DNA of 64,000 nucleotides from Lucifuga dentata (taxonomy: Eukaryota; Chordata; Actinopteri; Ophidiiformes; Bythitidae), in the NCBI GenBank assembly GCA_014773175.1, contig VXCM01000450.1, positions 280,023-344,022 of the forward strand, written 5' to 3'. Below the pieces are notes generated by a model. The model saw nothing but the letters and a program-made list of their open reading frames with translations. It had not been told where the DNA came from and did no database searches. The position numbers and the translations under genes are program-made. Below are positions 18,201-32,200 of the stretch, in pieces. Within the stretch, counting starts at the first letter, position 1. Each line of letters opens with the position of its first letter.

Positions 18201-21124
18201 AAACTCAATGCAAAAGTGATTCATCTGAGGTATCTGCTAAACATGACCCAAGCTACAGTATATCCTCAACATTACAAGTTAAACAAATACCAACTATAAA
18301 AATGGTCTATTCTGGTTCTGGTATTAAAAGGGAAGTTGAGCTACTGCATAAGTCAGACTGTCTGTTTAAATTCTGTCTGTGACATTTTCCAGTTTCACAG
18401 GAACAGATCTAACAATGCTATGTTGGACATAATTGTTTCAAAAGGTGCAGAGGACAAAGAAAGAGACTAAATAAGCTAAACTACCTAAAAAATCCATAAT
18501 GTGTAGCTTCAACTGAGTCCACTTTAGTATTACATTAATCAGATGAAATGACAGCGCTGGATGAGAAGGGAAATGACACATAACTAATGCTAAGCTTCTA
18601 AAGCAATTACTTGTTGTAGTAACCCAGGCAGATAATGAGCAACATATATCCCTGGTTCCCCTGACTGAACCTACCTTAATTTAATGCCATATATCTAAAC
18701 TGGCTTCTGAATAATTGAAGCAAATGTATCCCATTCATTAATCCATTGTAAAAGCATCTATTTCATGGGCTATTTAAAATGCCACAAACATGGCAAAGAG
18801 TAATGGCTTCTTTATGAGAACCTGAACAGTACCAAAGAAGAGAACATGCTTTTCTTCTGGTTGGTATTCTGTAAAATGCTGTTTATCATTCTGAGTCAGC
18901 TTCCATGAAGTGGGAGTAAACACCTGAATAAACAACAAAATGGGGGAGAATGGCTGACATAATGAGGTAAACGTGAAATTTAGAGACACAGAGAGGCTTG
19001 AACTTGAAAATAACTGATTTGCATAAAAGTCACAATACAACTCTGACTGACACCGTCCATCTTCTGCTGCATTTATCACCATTTAACATCGAAAAGCCTC
19101 TGTGAAAATTTAGATCTCGGAGACAGGAACTCCCAAAGAGTGACATGTTATTTCTTTGTGGGATACCATAATCTGTACCAAGAAGTTTATATTCAGTACA
19201 CATTCTAGCCATATCTGACCACACCCAATGTCAACACGCTGCATGAGTCAATATTTACATAACTCTGTTAACTGGAAAGAATGCGTTTATTTGGATGTAA
19301 GGAGAAAAATTGACTTGATAACAGAGGCAGAGCTGTAGTCAAAGTCTGGACGGTGTCTGAATATAAAACACAGTGAGTGACAGTGGAGCTCCTTTCCATC
19401 TTCAGGGTTTTCTATGTGACAAAAATATGTGGCTTCTTTCCTTTATCTGACAGCAGGGTCAGCATATGCATAAAAATCTTAGATGGTGTTCCACTACAAG
19501 TTTGGAATAATAAACATGTCTTTAAACATGTCTAATTCATTATGTTCAACCAGTGTTCTTCATCCTCCTTGTACTGTGATAAACATGATCTCCTTGTTAC
19601 AGAGACAAGAAATCAGATTTGGAAAACTATATAATAACATTAAGTGTTTCCAGAACTGATGAAGACCTTAAAAATGTCAACATTACTATGAGGTCTGCAT
19701 TTCAGTTTTGAAGCCCCAAGTTGAAATATTCAAACAGGTGATAACACATCTCTGTGCAAAGAGCTTGTGCTACTGTATTTGTGCGCCATTTTTCATTGGC
19801 TACTTATTTCTTTCTGAACACAAATATTTGTTGAAATGTGATAAGAATAGAGGCAGGAGAAGATCTGGAGAAAAAGAACCAAACACAGGGAAACTACGCA
19901 AGAGGAATGTTTTTTTGTAACGAGACATCCTCCATCACTGCCTAGAAGGGCTGTGAGCTATACGAAGGCCTTCTTATATTTAGGCTGTAAAGAGCTTGCA
20001 GAAGACATACAGCTGCAGAGATGTTACAAACACACTCACTTTTTGAACACACAATCCACAAATACACTAACAATCCTCTTTCCTGCTCTGACAGATTCCA
20101 GTAGTGATGGGAGGAATCAGGATGTCTTGCTCAAGGGGTAAAGGCCCCTTTAGATGGACTATCTGCCTTCAAGCATCACTCACCTTACACACACGAACAA
20201 TGCGTGACACAATGGTGTTGTCAAAGAAATCAAATTCCTTCCCCGCTTCACTGAAGAAGAAGTAAATCTTATCATCATCACCCACTAGGTTGCCCTTGGG
20301 CAGGCTCTCCTGTATGTAGGCAGAGCCGACAAAGGCTGGATCTGAAAGAAAAGCAACAAGAACAATACAGTCATCATATGCAATTGCTGCATCCAAGGAC
20401 AGATATCACTAATCCCTGTGATATCAACACAATGAATGAAAAATACAACTGCAGCAGGAACTTTGATATTGGCAGACTGCAGGTAAATACTTCTCATCAT
20501 TTCTACTGCTGGCTCCGATGATGCCAAATAACATAATATTTAGCACAGTTTAAGTCACATTTATCTCCTTAACATGGGAGAACAAATAATATATATGGTT
20601 TCATTATATGGAATTACATAACATCCATGGCTTGCAACCACGTGACCATACCTTGAAGCCAGTTAAGTGAGTTTTCTGTTTTTAGAGCTGTTCCTTGGCT
20701 TAGACTCTTGTAAATGACTGGTTCATTTCCTTGGAAATTACTGACCGTACCAGCATACAGCTCACCATCTGTGACACAGTGAAGAAGACCAGTGTAATCA
20801 TAGTGTTACTATGATGAAAATGGGCTTCTGCATCATGCATAGTAATGAAATCCGTAGGTTTTTACAATCCCAATTTGTCTTCATACCAGTTACTAGTCTG
20901 GTTATATTACTGAATTCTACAGTGCTCCTATAAATCAGAAGTATAATCAAAAACGTTTGATTACATTTGATGCTTTCATGAACAGCTGACAGCCATTCTA
21001 GGACCTACCAGCCATGATAGCGGTGGACTTATATTCAGGGTTGAAAGGGCAGCGGCTTCTTCCATCCTCTGTCACAGTCTCCCCAGCCTGACTTCTGACA
21101 AGGGAGAAATCTGCAGTGCTCTGG

Positions 21125-21182
<58 letters not shown>

Positions 21183-23158
21183 CAGTTTGTCCAACAATGA
21201 CAAAGTGGTCAGTCCTTCTTCAGTTAAAGTTGAAGCACAAGTTGTTCTTCTTTGCTTATAAATTATAATGGATTGTAAATAAAAGGCTTTGAAGGCTTTG
21301 AATAAAAGGAATGGAAACAGGATCTTTACTTTATATAATTCAATTACATGCAGTAAATGTTTTGATCCGTTTCCTTTGGAAGCTGGATAACTGGATAAAA
21401 AAATAATGCATGTCATATTGTATTTGTCTGGGCAGAGCCTCAGCCAGCGTGATAAGTGAGTTTAGAGGCAGGAAGAAGCATGTCCACTTTCAGAAGCTTT
21501 TTCTCTAGAATCTAATAATAATAATAATATTAAAAAAACAACATCATACAAATTCTTCTAAAAGGGTAAATAGTTATTAATGTGCATTAACTGATGTGTA
21601 AAATTAATGTATTGATCTCCAAGATTATTGACAAAGCTCTTTGGATCCACCTATAACATGTAAAAAAATATAGGTAAGCTTCAATGAAATAAACATGTAT
21701 GTTTTATATACACACTTACTATGTAAGCACAGATGGGGCTGAATGCATAGGTTCCACACGCATACAGATGAGTCCTGTTCACACGTAGTAATATCTTGAT
21801 GTAGTTGAAGCAATCCGTCTATTTGGAAACAGGTAAAAATGTCATGAAATTGTTTGGTTGCGTTGCTTTTTTAAAACTCTCCACTTAGAAAGATTCAAGA
21901 TATTAAGCTGCATTTATCAGCATAACCTGTAAGGATCAGCTTCTCCTGCTAATCCCTTTGTTCATGCACAGAACAGATCCATCCACCTAACTGTATTAAT
22001 TGCATCAGACTTTATGTGTGATAATGAAACAGACAGGATAGAGGAGGGTAGAGGTCAAGTTCATTTGAAAGGAAGGGAAAAAAAATCTGTTGTTGAATGG
22101 AAAGGTACAACCTGAAAGGAAATTTCCAGCTTTGGACCCAGTCTATTTTCATCATGCCAAGAAATCAGGGTGAACCAAACCAACAGGGCAAAGCTGATCA
22201 CGTAAACTGAGTTTATCACATCTGATTTCAGCTACTTCAGCTTCACCTCGGTTCCTCACTCACCTGTAAGTCTTTGCCTTTGAAACTGCACTCGTCTCTC
22301 TTCCTTTCTGGAGTGTTCCATGTAAGCTGCAGGACAGAAATGCTGTCAGCATCATAAAAATACAGAGAGAGCTCTGCTGTAGTCACTTTGGATTACTGGG
22401 ATTACATTGTTTTTTTCTAACCACATTCCTAGTGTATCTGGAATCACATTTACCTCCATATATAGTACTTTAGACATATAACACAGTTTATAGATGCTCT
22501 TACATTCTTCTGTAGCTTGACTGCGCTTATATCAGTGAGGTGAAGAGCAAAGAGGGTCTCCCGTGCACCGATGTACAGCATATTGTCCTCTTTACTGAGG
22601 AGGAGAGAGGTATAATTGAAGACCCCGCTGACTGAGAAATGTTTGGTTATCCTCTCCTTTGCATCTGTACAGAAACACACACAAAAAATATAGAATTCAT
22701 GAATGTCCCGAAGATGTCATTTTCATCGTGACCTTTACAAGGAAAATGCAGAGAAGCACTTGACTAAGCAAATTTCACCTGAATATGTTGATGATGTAAA
22801 TATAGATGTTCTTTGTTATCTTTGTTAATTAGATAGCACACATTGTCACTCTTTATTGAATATAAACAAAAATGCACCCAAAAATGATATTAAAATATGT
22901 AATATCAATTCATGCACCAATAATACTTTTGGTGGAATGTGAATTTGAATTTTTTTTTTTTTCTGTTTCACAGTTCATGCTAGTATTGTTCTTNGGTGGA
23001 ATGTGAATTTGAATTTTTTTTTTTTTCTGTTTCACAGTTCATGCTAGTATTGTTCTTTGGCTTTGTAGGTCAGTACTGCAGGAGATCTCCACCACAGCTA
23101 AGGATCTGGATTCATAGTTGATACAGCTGAGTCAAACTAATCCACAAATGTGTGTGCG

Positions 23159-23202
<44 letters not shown>

Positions 23203-26200
23203 TGTCTGTCTGTCTTCACATCTGACATCTGCAGCTTCCAGAACTGAGAGAATGGGAAAAGAAAAACAATAACTTCCCTGCAGAAAGTGAATGGCTTTGT
23301 TCCAGCCACATTAACACCTCCTGACTGAAGCCAAGGGTTAAATCATCAACTCTCCTAATCGCCGCTTTAAAGACCTGTGTGTATCTCCGATTTGCAGCAG
23401 CCTGGAGGCCTTTACTTCTGGCCCTGCTTGAATAACTCGCCTTAAATGCATGCCAACAAAAACAGAGGCTGGAAGCAGAAGGAATCCTGTAGTGACTACA
23501 GCTTTGATACAGAAACTTTGCCCCTGTAATGTGAGAAATTTGCAAAAACCAGAGATAATAACCATATTTTATCACATAACACATTAACTTCACATTTATA
23601 AAGGAAAAAGGTTCTATTTGAATGATCTAAAACAGTGCTTCTCAAACCTTTGGAACTGAGTACCACCTCTGAGCAATCCAAAAGGAATCATGGAAAAATC
23701 ATAAGAAAAAAAAAAAAAAAAAANAAAAAAAAAAAAAAAAAAGTCATGCATGCATGTGCTTTACTGAAATTGAGTTCAGTATGTGAATAAAATGTTACTG
23801 TCACACATGTTGAACAGAAGGACATACTCTGCACATAGGATAAGTTGGGCTATTTTAAACAACAACTAATTCTTTAATAAAATAAGTAAGTAAAGAAGTC
23901 AGAAATAATAATTTTTTTATAATGAAACCCATTTTGTTTATTTATAATTTGCCACAATAGCTCAATTTCAGTGGATTTCAATTGTTTTGATTCTCTGCAC
24001 AAATTTCCAGAATCATCATGTGTATCACTAAGGGCCACTTCAAGAACCACCGGTGGTAAATATGTCACAGTTTGAGAACCGCTAATCTATAACTGCTGCT
24101 CATATAAAAATAAAGAAGTCACAGTTTCTTCTACTGTTACATGGATGGTATCAACAATCTTCCAGCTGACAAAAACATGACACACTAATATATTGTGCTG
24201 ATGCAAATTAAGTTGTGTTACTGTCAGATGATCTCAAAAGGCAATTTTAAATATATGTACTTATTTTTCTTTCTGGATTTGTAAAAGTTACAGACATGGC
24301 AGATTCATCAGGCTTAAAACCACAGCTGCTGTCGATAATAATTACAACTGTGGCACTTCCCTGTGTAAAAGTAATCCAGATGTGATAGAGTAAGGTGTCA
24401 TTAGCTTCCACTGGTAGTAAGTACAGTATGTGGTATGTACCCTGCAGTATTTGTGACCTGATATAACTGCACCTCTGCCTCCTGTACAAGAGACACAAGA
24501 GGCAGAGAGACTTCTTCCCCCTTGAGAAAACAACTTGTTAATAACAGTTCATCACCACGGCAACAGAGGACCTTATTATAGTTAAATCAGTCCTTAAAAC
24601 CACAAGAGGCTCTGCTCTACGTACCGCACATGGACCCATCGGGGCATATTCTCTCATTTTTACTATCATTACAGGATAAATGAAGTCCTGCACTGTGGTG
24701 GTACATCTCCCCTCTTTTACACCCACAGAGCTTTGGGCAAATTTAACTGTGATTTACACAGAGAAAGACAAATGAAAGCTTGAAGCAAAACAAAAGCTTT
24801 GAGGGATTTTCAGAGAGAAGGATATCTACACAATTATTCTCTGGAGTCAGATCACTGTCATACTTAGCGACCACAGCTGACGGAGAAAAACAAAAAGGTC
24901 CATAATTGAGTATCATTAAAGATATCCATGAGGGTTTGACGTAGAACAAAGCTTTCCATTTATAATTTCAGGAAAACATTAATCATCTTTCCTATTAGCT
25001 TGCAATACCTTATTCCTCTGAGGGCTAAGTAATTTTTAAATGGTCTATTTAAACTTTTAGTGCAGTAGATAGATTATATCACGCTTTATCCATGTTCTGA
25101 GTGAACAGGATAAGAAATGCTTCAAGATTACAGATTAGTTTAAAAAATGCTGCTTAATCTGCCAGAATACTCTTGTCTGTCTGTGAGAAAATATGACATA
25201 ACAAAGGACAGGGCCTTATTTTAATTTAATTTTAATTTAATATTAACCTTTATCGATAACTGCTAGTTCAACAGGAACACAGAACTGATAAAATATAATT
25301 CAGTAATAGCAGGTATAAATATGAAAAGATTAAAATATAATACAGCAATACATTAATAGCAAATCAATCAATGTCCTATTTGACTAAAATAGGACAGAAA
25401 GTTTATTAATATTCCAACAAATATGAACAAAGCACAAAAACCAAATGTTTTATGTACATTCTTTTTTATTCATCACTGCCCTGGTGGTGACATGTATTAC
25501 TCACATTGTTTTGTAAATGGCGTCATAATAAATAACAAGGCTGTCTATTTAGCATGCATTTGCATTGACTCTCTGACCTCAAACTTTCTGGACATGAGTT
25601 CACAACAACAAAGTCCTGCAACCACAAATGAGGACAGAATAACTGCTGGAGGTCAAATGCTGCAGCCTGTTACCCTGTAAGAGTATTACAAGCTGAGTGT
25701 CTCTTGTCTGAACTTGTAGTAGCCTCTCCTCCACATACACCACAGCCTCTTAAAGAATCATCTTTATTGTTGTTTTACTGGCTCAGGTTGATTCTCGGGA
25801 TGATTTCATGACAAAGCAGTCCTAGAAATGTTGTGGTGTATATGGGGAAGAAGGAAAACAGACCAGCCAGACCAGCCGTAAAGAGAGGACAAGCAGCTCA
25901 CATCTGCTGGAGCCACAGAAATTCAGATTCAAGAGGCCCCCATGTCACAACTGAAGGCTATAATATACAGTGTCAGAAAGACTGTAGTTCATCCCCACAA
26001 TGTTGGACCTTTTCCCTTTTTGTCCCTTTGAAGGTCAGTTTTTTTTAATGTACTGAACTAGCATTTCATCAAAGCTACATGTCATCATTGAAGCCCATGA
26101 AGATACAAAGAAAGTCAAACCTTACAGAGTGACTACAGGTTTGGTATTTTTCATCATCAGTAATGCAAATTTTACTAAAGTACATTTTAATGAAGTAACT

Positions 26201-29200
26201 TAATCAACTATGGTTGGAAAGGTAAATTCTACTGATTGGTTTTGGATGATATTGGCCTATTACAGATGGCACTGACACACTATATGTTGGAAGATATGCA
26301 AATAGAAACTGGGCTACATGGACATTTTACAAGTTGCATTTATTTGGCCTTATTTTCATTAATTCAAGTTTAAATATTTCTGTGATATTTGTATGTTTAG
26401 TATTTAGAATTGTAGTTTATTTATTCTTAAAAAATATTTAATTCCAATTATGTATACTGTCTTATATTTATTGTTAACTTCATCTTTGATAATTGATATT
26501 GCTCAAGGTGAAATATTCTGCCTCAGTATATGTATATAATAACCAAATTTCAGAGATACATGACAAATATGATATAACAATATAGCCGCTGATATATTAT
26601 TACCTGATTTTTTTTTCCCTCTCAAATATTCACATCAGTATCAGGCTCTATTAAGACAATCAGAAGGATATTCCATTTAATTAAGGAAGTCTTTGATAAA
26701 GCTTTCTAATAAAGAAAGGATGATCATCTCCAAGAAGTGCATCACACAATTGGAGGAGAACTGATTTTAAGGGGATGTATTCAGTTACTTAATACTCACA
26801 TATGAAGAGTCATTGTGTAGAGCCTTTCACAATGACTGTTCGTATGTAAGTAACTGTTACTCACAGGAGTCTTCACTTTAGAATGTTGACTTAAGCCATT
26901 TTTTGACACAAATAATCGAATATTTGTGTCAAAAATTTTCCAATTCCAAAAATGAGCCCGGAATAATTGGAAAATAACAATATTTAATTCAAGTAAATAA
27001 TGTCAATGTAGGTTACAAGAAAAGGACAGGAAACACAATGAAGAGAAAAACAAATCCAAACCCAAACTGCTGCACCAAACATAGAGTGGTGGAAACACAG
27101 AGCCCAGGTTAAAACTAAAACTAAAAACACTGAACAGTCAGAGAACCAGCAGCCCAAGCTGCAGGTCTGTCACACCTCACCATATCACCACTTCCAGACC
27201 TCTGATCTGAGTTTTAAGGGAGGAGCTTTGTCTGGTTCAGACTACTTCATCTATCTGTGACCCTTCATACAAGTGCATGAACAAAGCATTCAGTGGTTCA
27301 ACTTTGGCAGCTGTAAGCAATATGAGATCATTACCATTATTATGTAATTAAAAGTCATTTCTGCAAATGACACTGCTAAATGGATTGTAATACTTGCCTA
27401 GACAGGCTTGCTAATCTATTTAGAGGGGAAATTAATTATACTGGGGCTTTAAGGAATCCCTCCACATTTTTTTGCTTCCTGATGGGTCCATGTTCAGAAA
27501 AGGGCAAAGATAATTAAAAAGTACAGAACATCCTCTCCAGAGGGGGATTGTAAAATAATTTGTCCTTTGGTGGCAGAACTCGAACTGCCTCATTTTGTAG
27601 GGTAACTTTAACATGCTGTTTCAGACAGTGCCCTCTGTTTTCTGTTTTGACAGGGGGGAGGTACACTCTTTGTACTCTTCAGAAGATCTGATGATTGCAT
27701 ACCTCATTTAAAGCACTCGTTCTTGCTTACCTAAATCATGCAGAACTGCTGGAGAACATAATCACAAACAAATTTACTGTAAATAAATTATGATTTAAAG
27801 TGCAACAAGCCCTCCTTACAACAGGGTCAAACTCTTCATTCCTATTACACGATGCTCCCTCTGAACAACTGACAAACAAGATTACTGTCACCATTAAAAA
27901 TAAAGAATAGCTCTGACTTTGGTATGTATTAAGATGATGTCTTATTGGAGCTGGTCATAGTCCACCAGTGTATGACCTGGAAAAATTGCTTTCTGTCTTT
28001 AATGAGATCAAAAGCAAGCTATAGAATCCTGATAGTGCATCTTTAAGGGATGCCCAACTTCCAGTCTTCTGACCATACCATGACCTAGATTCGCAAGACA
28101 GGAGGAATATAAGAAGGATTGTGGCAAGCAATGGTCTTACAATTCATACATGGATTTATTCAAGGTTAACAAATGAATAAGAAGAAGCTGCATAAACTAA
28201 CTGCACTTTGATACGCTGTACTGCTTTTGATTTTTTTTCATTATGTTGAAGCAGTAAATCTGTAAAGACTGCTATGTAGTGAAATAACTTACCGAACTGT
28301 GATCACACAATCAGAGTAGCAGTTTAACAGAAAGGAATCCCTCCACTCAGGGCCATTAATTAGTAAACAGTGATACAATTTAGTGAAGGGAAGCAAAAAT
28401 CAGTAATTCAAGCATCATCACAGTAAGGTAACAAGTCAAACCAACAAAGATGGACAAGCAAAAGAAATTTCCTGATATCAGAAGTGGAAAGCTTTGATGG
28501 TATAATGGAGCTAGAAGTGGTGGCTGAGTTGGAATACGCTGGGTTATGTTTGTGAAAATTAATCCGGAATCAGGAAAAAACAAAGAAAGACAGAAAAGAA
28601 GACAGAAATAATACTTTAGCTAGAAGTCAGGAAGAACCAATATAGTCAGTGCAGCTGAATCACTCCCTTATAGTTATCATCAGAAAAATATGAAATATAC
28701 CTTGACAGTAGGGCCCAACTGATACATCGGCTTGGGCAACATTGGTCTGTGAAGTACTTCTTTGCAGTACTGACTTTGCTTGAAATAGGACAAATGAGCC
28801 TTTGTAAACTCAATTGCTTTGTGAAGAAGTGATTAAGAGCCTTTGCTGAGAATGAAGCAACAGCCACTGTGGACAGGAAACCACAGTCCCACTGGGTCAG
28901 CATCAGAGCATTGTCAGAGCTTGTACTGTGGTTGCACTGTCTGAAGAAAATAAGACAGAAAACAGGCTGTATTATACAGCTAACTAAATTAACCCAAGTA
29001 ATTTTAAACTAGCTAATGAGCCTCTGAATGGGTAATTGTGTGGGAGAACTTGACATGGGAAGCTGAAGGACAGAGACTGAAGCATCTGGAATGCATTAAG
29101 AAAACAGCTCAAGAGGGTCAATTCACCAGGAGATGCATTAGGCAAGCTGTGAGCATGCTGTTTGTACTGGTAACTTCTGGGGCTGCATCTTGTTTGCAGG

Positions 29201-32200
29201 ATATTGTCTCCACTGCACCATGCTGATGAAGAGAACATGGGCAATGCTGAAAACAGCTTCAGGAAACAGGATGGAAAGTCAGCACCACAAGATCAGGAGT
29301 AAAGAGCTGTATGTACACTGTAAATGCTGGAGAGATTGCAAAGAGTATCCTTAAAATAAAGAGAAAATTATGCATGTTAGGTATTTACCCAGCAGGGATC
29401 AGCAATAATAGGCTTTAGTGGAACAATTTATTGGGAGATGGAATCAAATTAAACAGTACACATGTACAGGAATTTTACAAAGGTCTGTGAACCCTGCAGT
29501 TTAGAAATCTGGTTGCACCTCAGCTCCAATGGCTCCTCATTTTCCCATGAAAGCAACTGCTGGGTGATCCAGTTCTGTTGGTCAGGAAGCAACAGGAGCT
29601 GACCCTGGTTTAACCACAATAATGTCAACCAGCTGCTGGTTTATCAAGAGCTCACCATGACCCCGACTTCTATTGTGAACCAGGCTGGAGCATCACAAAC
29701 ATGTCATGACCTCATGTACAGTCCCTGTGGTCCTAACTGTACAACAGCGCTCAGACTTGTCTAACCTGACTTCACACTGTGTTTGTAAGCAGAAAAACGT
29801 TTGGGATGTCCTCATAGCACCTTGAAAATGCAAAGCCAAGAGAGTGTTTTCACAGCACCTGCTGACCTTGATTTATAGATCACTCCCTGGTGAATAGAGT
29901 GGGTTTCATAAACATGGGTGATGTCAAAATCAATGGTTTGTCTTCTCATGATGGACTGAAAACAATTACTAAGGTGGACACTCGTCAGTCATGCAGTGCA
30001 TTACTGGCTACAGCTATTTCAGCATCAGATACAATAAAATACCCACCTGCTGTGTTAAAAAGTCACATTTTAAATCGATAAAAGAATGACATTATATACT
30101 GTAGCTTTCTGATTAGTTTATTGTTAATTCCAAATATTGATTACCAACTTTTCACTGATTGTAACTTTAGTAATTGATGAACTTTGGTGTTCTTGGTCAT
30201 AGAGAAGAATTGTCAGACAGCACTTTGGGCATCCATATGATAGCATTTTTTTTTTTTAAACATTTGATACACTAGGAATAGCTGATAAATCAAGGCAATA
30301 TTCTATACATTATGACAGCAACAGTTAGTTACAGCCTCATAACAGTCTTCCCATGCAAACTGACTGCTTCTGTCTTTGACAAGTCTAGTGTAATGTAGCT
30401 TTTTTAAGCTTTCATGCAGTGTAGAACTGCTGTTCAGCTACTTGGCACCAACATAATTCTGAAGAGCCATCTCCTCCCTCGACACTACTGTCATTCTGAA
30501 TTACTTGAGAGTGGTTGATTTGACTGCTCTAGGCATGACAGCTTTCAGATAATTACTTATGCTTAAGTTAACTCCAATTATGGCCATGAGCATGCCCCTA
30601 AACAAAATTAAAACACATCTGTCCACAGGCAAGATATTCAGAGGGCTGAATTGATCAACAGGCAGAGGCAGGCAACATACACCACTTATAGGTGTGCCTT
30701 AAAGCATGTTTTAACTCACTAAGCCATTCAGCATGGCCTGCATTAAAGCCTGGAACAAAAGTAGAGAGAAAAGCAGATGCAGGCTCCACTCCCTGAATCC
30801 ATGATCCATCCTGATAGGCGCATAATGAGAACCAGACAAGTGTTCACACCATAACACATACAAATCCCTATTCATTATTCATGGCAGATTACCCTCTTCA
30901 TTAAGGCAGAGGCAGGGACTATAGGACACAGAGGGAGAAGGGGAAGGCAAGTCTGTGTAGGAAAATGTTACCGGGTAAAATGTTACCGGGTTTGCATGCT
31001 TTAACCTCAGTTAAAGCATGCAAACTGTCAAGCTAACAGGCATCCAGATAGAATAGAGAGGCCAGAAACCATGATGAGGCCAACCAGTTCCTACTGTATA
31101 GAATCAAGCTGCCCGCACCTCTGTATTCTGCTTTGATACAGTAAACACAATGTGACAAAGCCCTTCTGTGGGAGTGTGGAAGAAGTCTTCATAAAGAACT
31201 GAGACAACTACAACAAGACAACTCTTATCAAAAGACTCTGCTAACCTTCCCCATCAGGATGAAGCTTTTTTCCACTTTATACGACAAAATCTAGTTAAAA
31301 CCATGTCATTCTTGCACCAGCATTACTGTAAATTCTGTCAGGGTCTAAAATCTCTTTAGCTATCAATTGAAACATATTGCTCCCATTAAACTGAAATGGA
31401 TTATACTGTAGACATGCCAACCATATCAAGCATGGTAGATTCAGTAGGACATACTGAACTACTCTTAACCTCTCTGTTTTAGCTTGACCATGTCTTTCAC
31501 ATTTTCAAAAAATAAATAAATAAATAAATAAATAAAAATAAAAAAGTAAAAATGCCTTCAAACCCTTTAAAAAGAGGGGCTTGGCCAATATGGCCCATCC
31601 CCGTGACACTTTATCTGTTTTTATATGCCTTGATAGAGAGGTGTGGTCCAAATCAAATGGACAGTGACAGTGACATATAGTAGATGTGTACCCTCGGGGT
31701 GTGCAGTACACGGCAACATCATAGTTGTCATGCCTTGTTTGGAGATCTGGAGGGCAGCTACACTGATTAAGCAGGGTAAAACACTCCAGAGTGGCACCAG
31801 AATCAATTAATAGCATGCTTAAGTGGCTTCACATACAGTGGGGGTCCAAAAGTCTGAGACCACATCGAAAATCCGTGATGTTTTTCCATGTAAATCTGAA
31901 ATAATCAGAAAATATGATATCACAAGAAGCTCTCTGGAACATTGTCTAATCATGCTGGGATAACTTGGGCCATTAGGTTTTACACAAACTTGTGGAGTCC
32001 ATGACAGCTCGAGTGCATGCAGTCATTAAAGCAAAAGGTGGGGCATACCAAATACTAAAATATTCTGAAATTCATGTACCTGTACATTTTTCAAAGATTC
32101 AACTTTTCACTCAAATTAAGATGATATCATTTGTAATGAAAAATCTTGTATTAAGTTCAAAAAGAATGCAAAATAGAAGCATTTTCACCGTGGTCTCAGA

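Noticed and set aside
24815..24835. Minor-spliceosome-like donor (ATATCCTT) on the minus strand
   Set aside because: There is no matching branch point (TTCCTTAAC-like) before a candidate AC acceptor, and joining the flanking open stretches hits a stop. A match of this length is expected by chance about once in a window this size.
28646..29300. Possible coding or transposon segment on either strand (for example a helical stretch at 29038-29226)
   Set aside because: It contains no motif I can tie to a known transposase or gene, and no splice structure. Left as unannotated intron.
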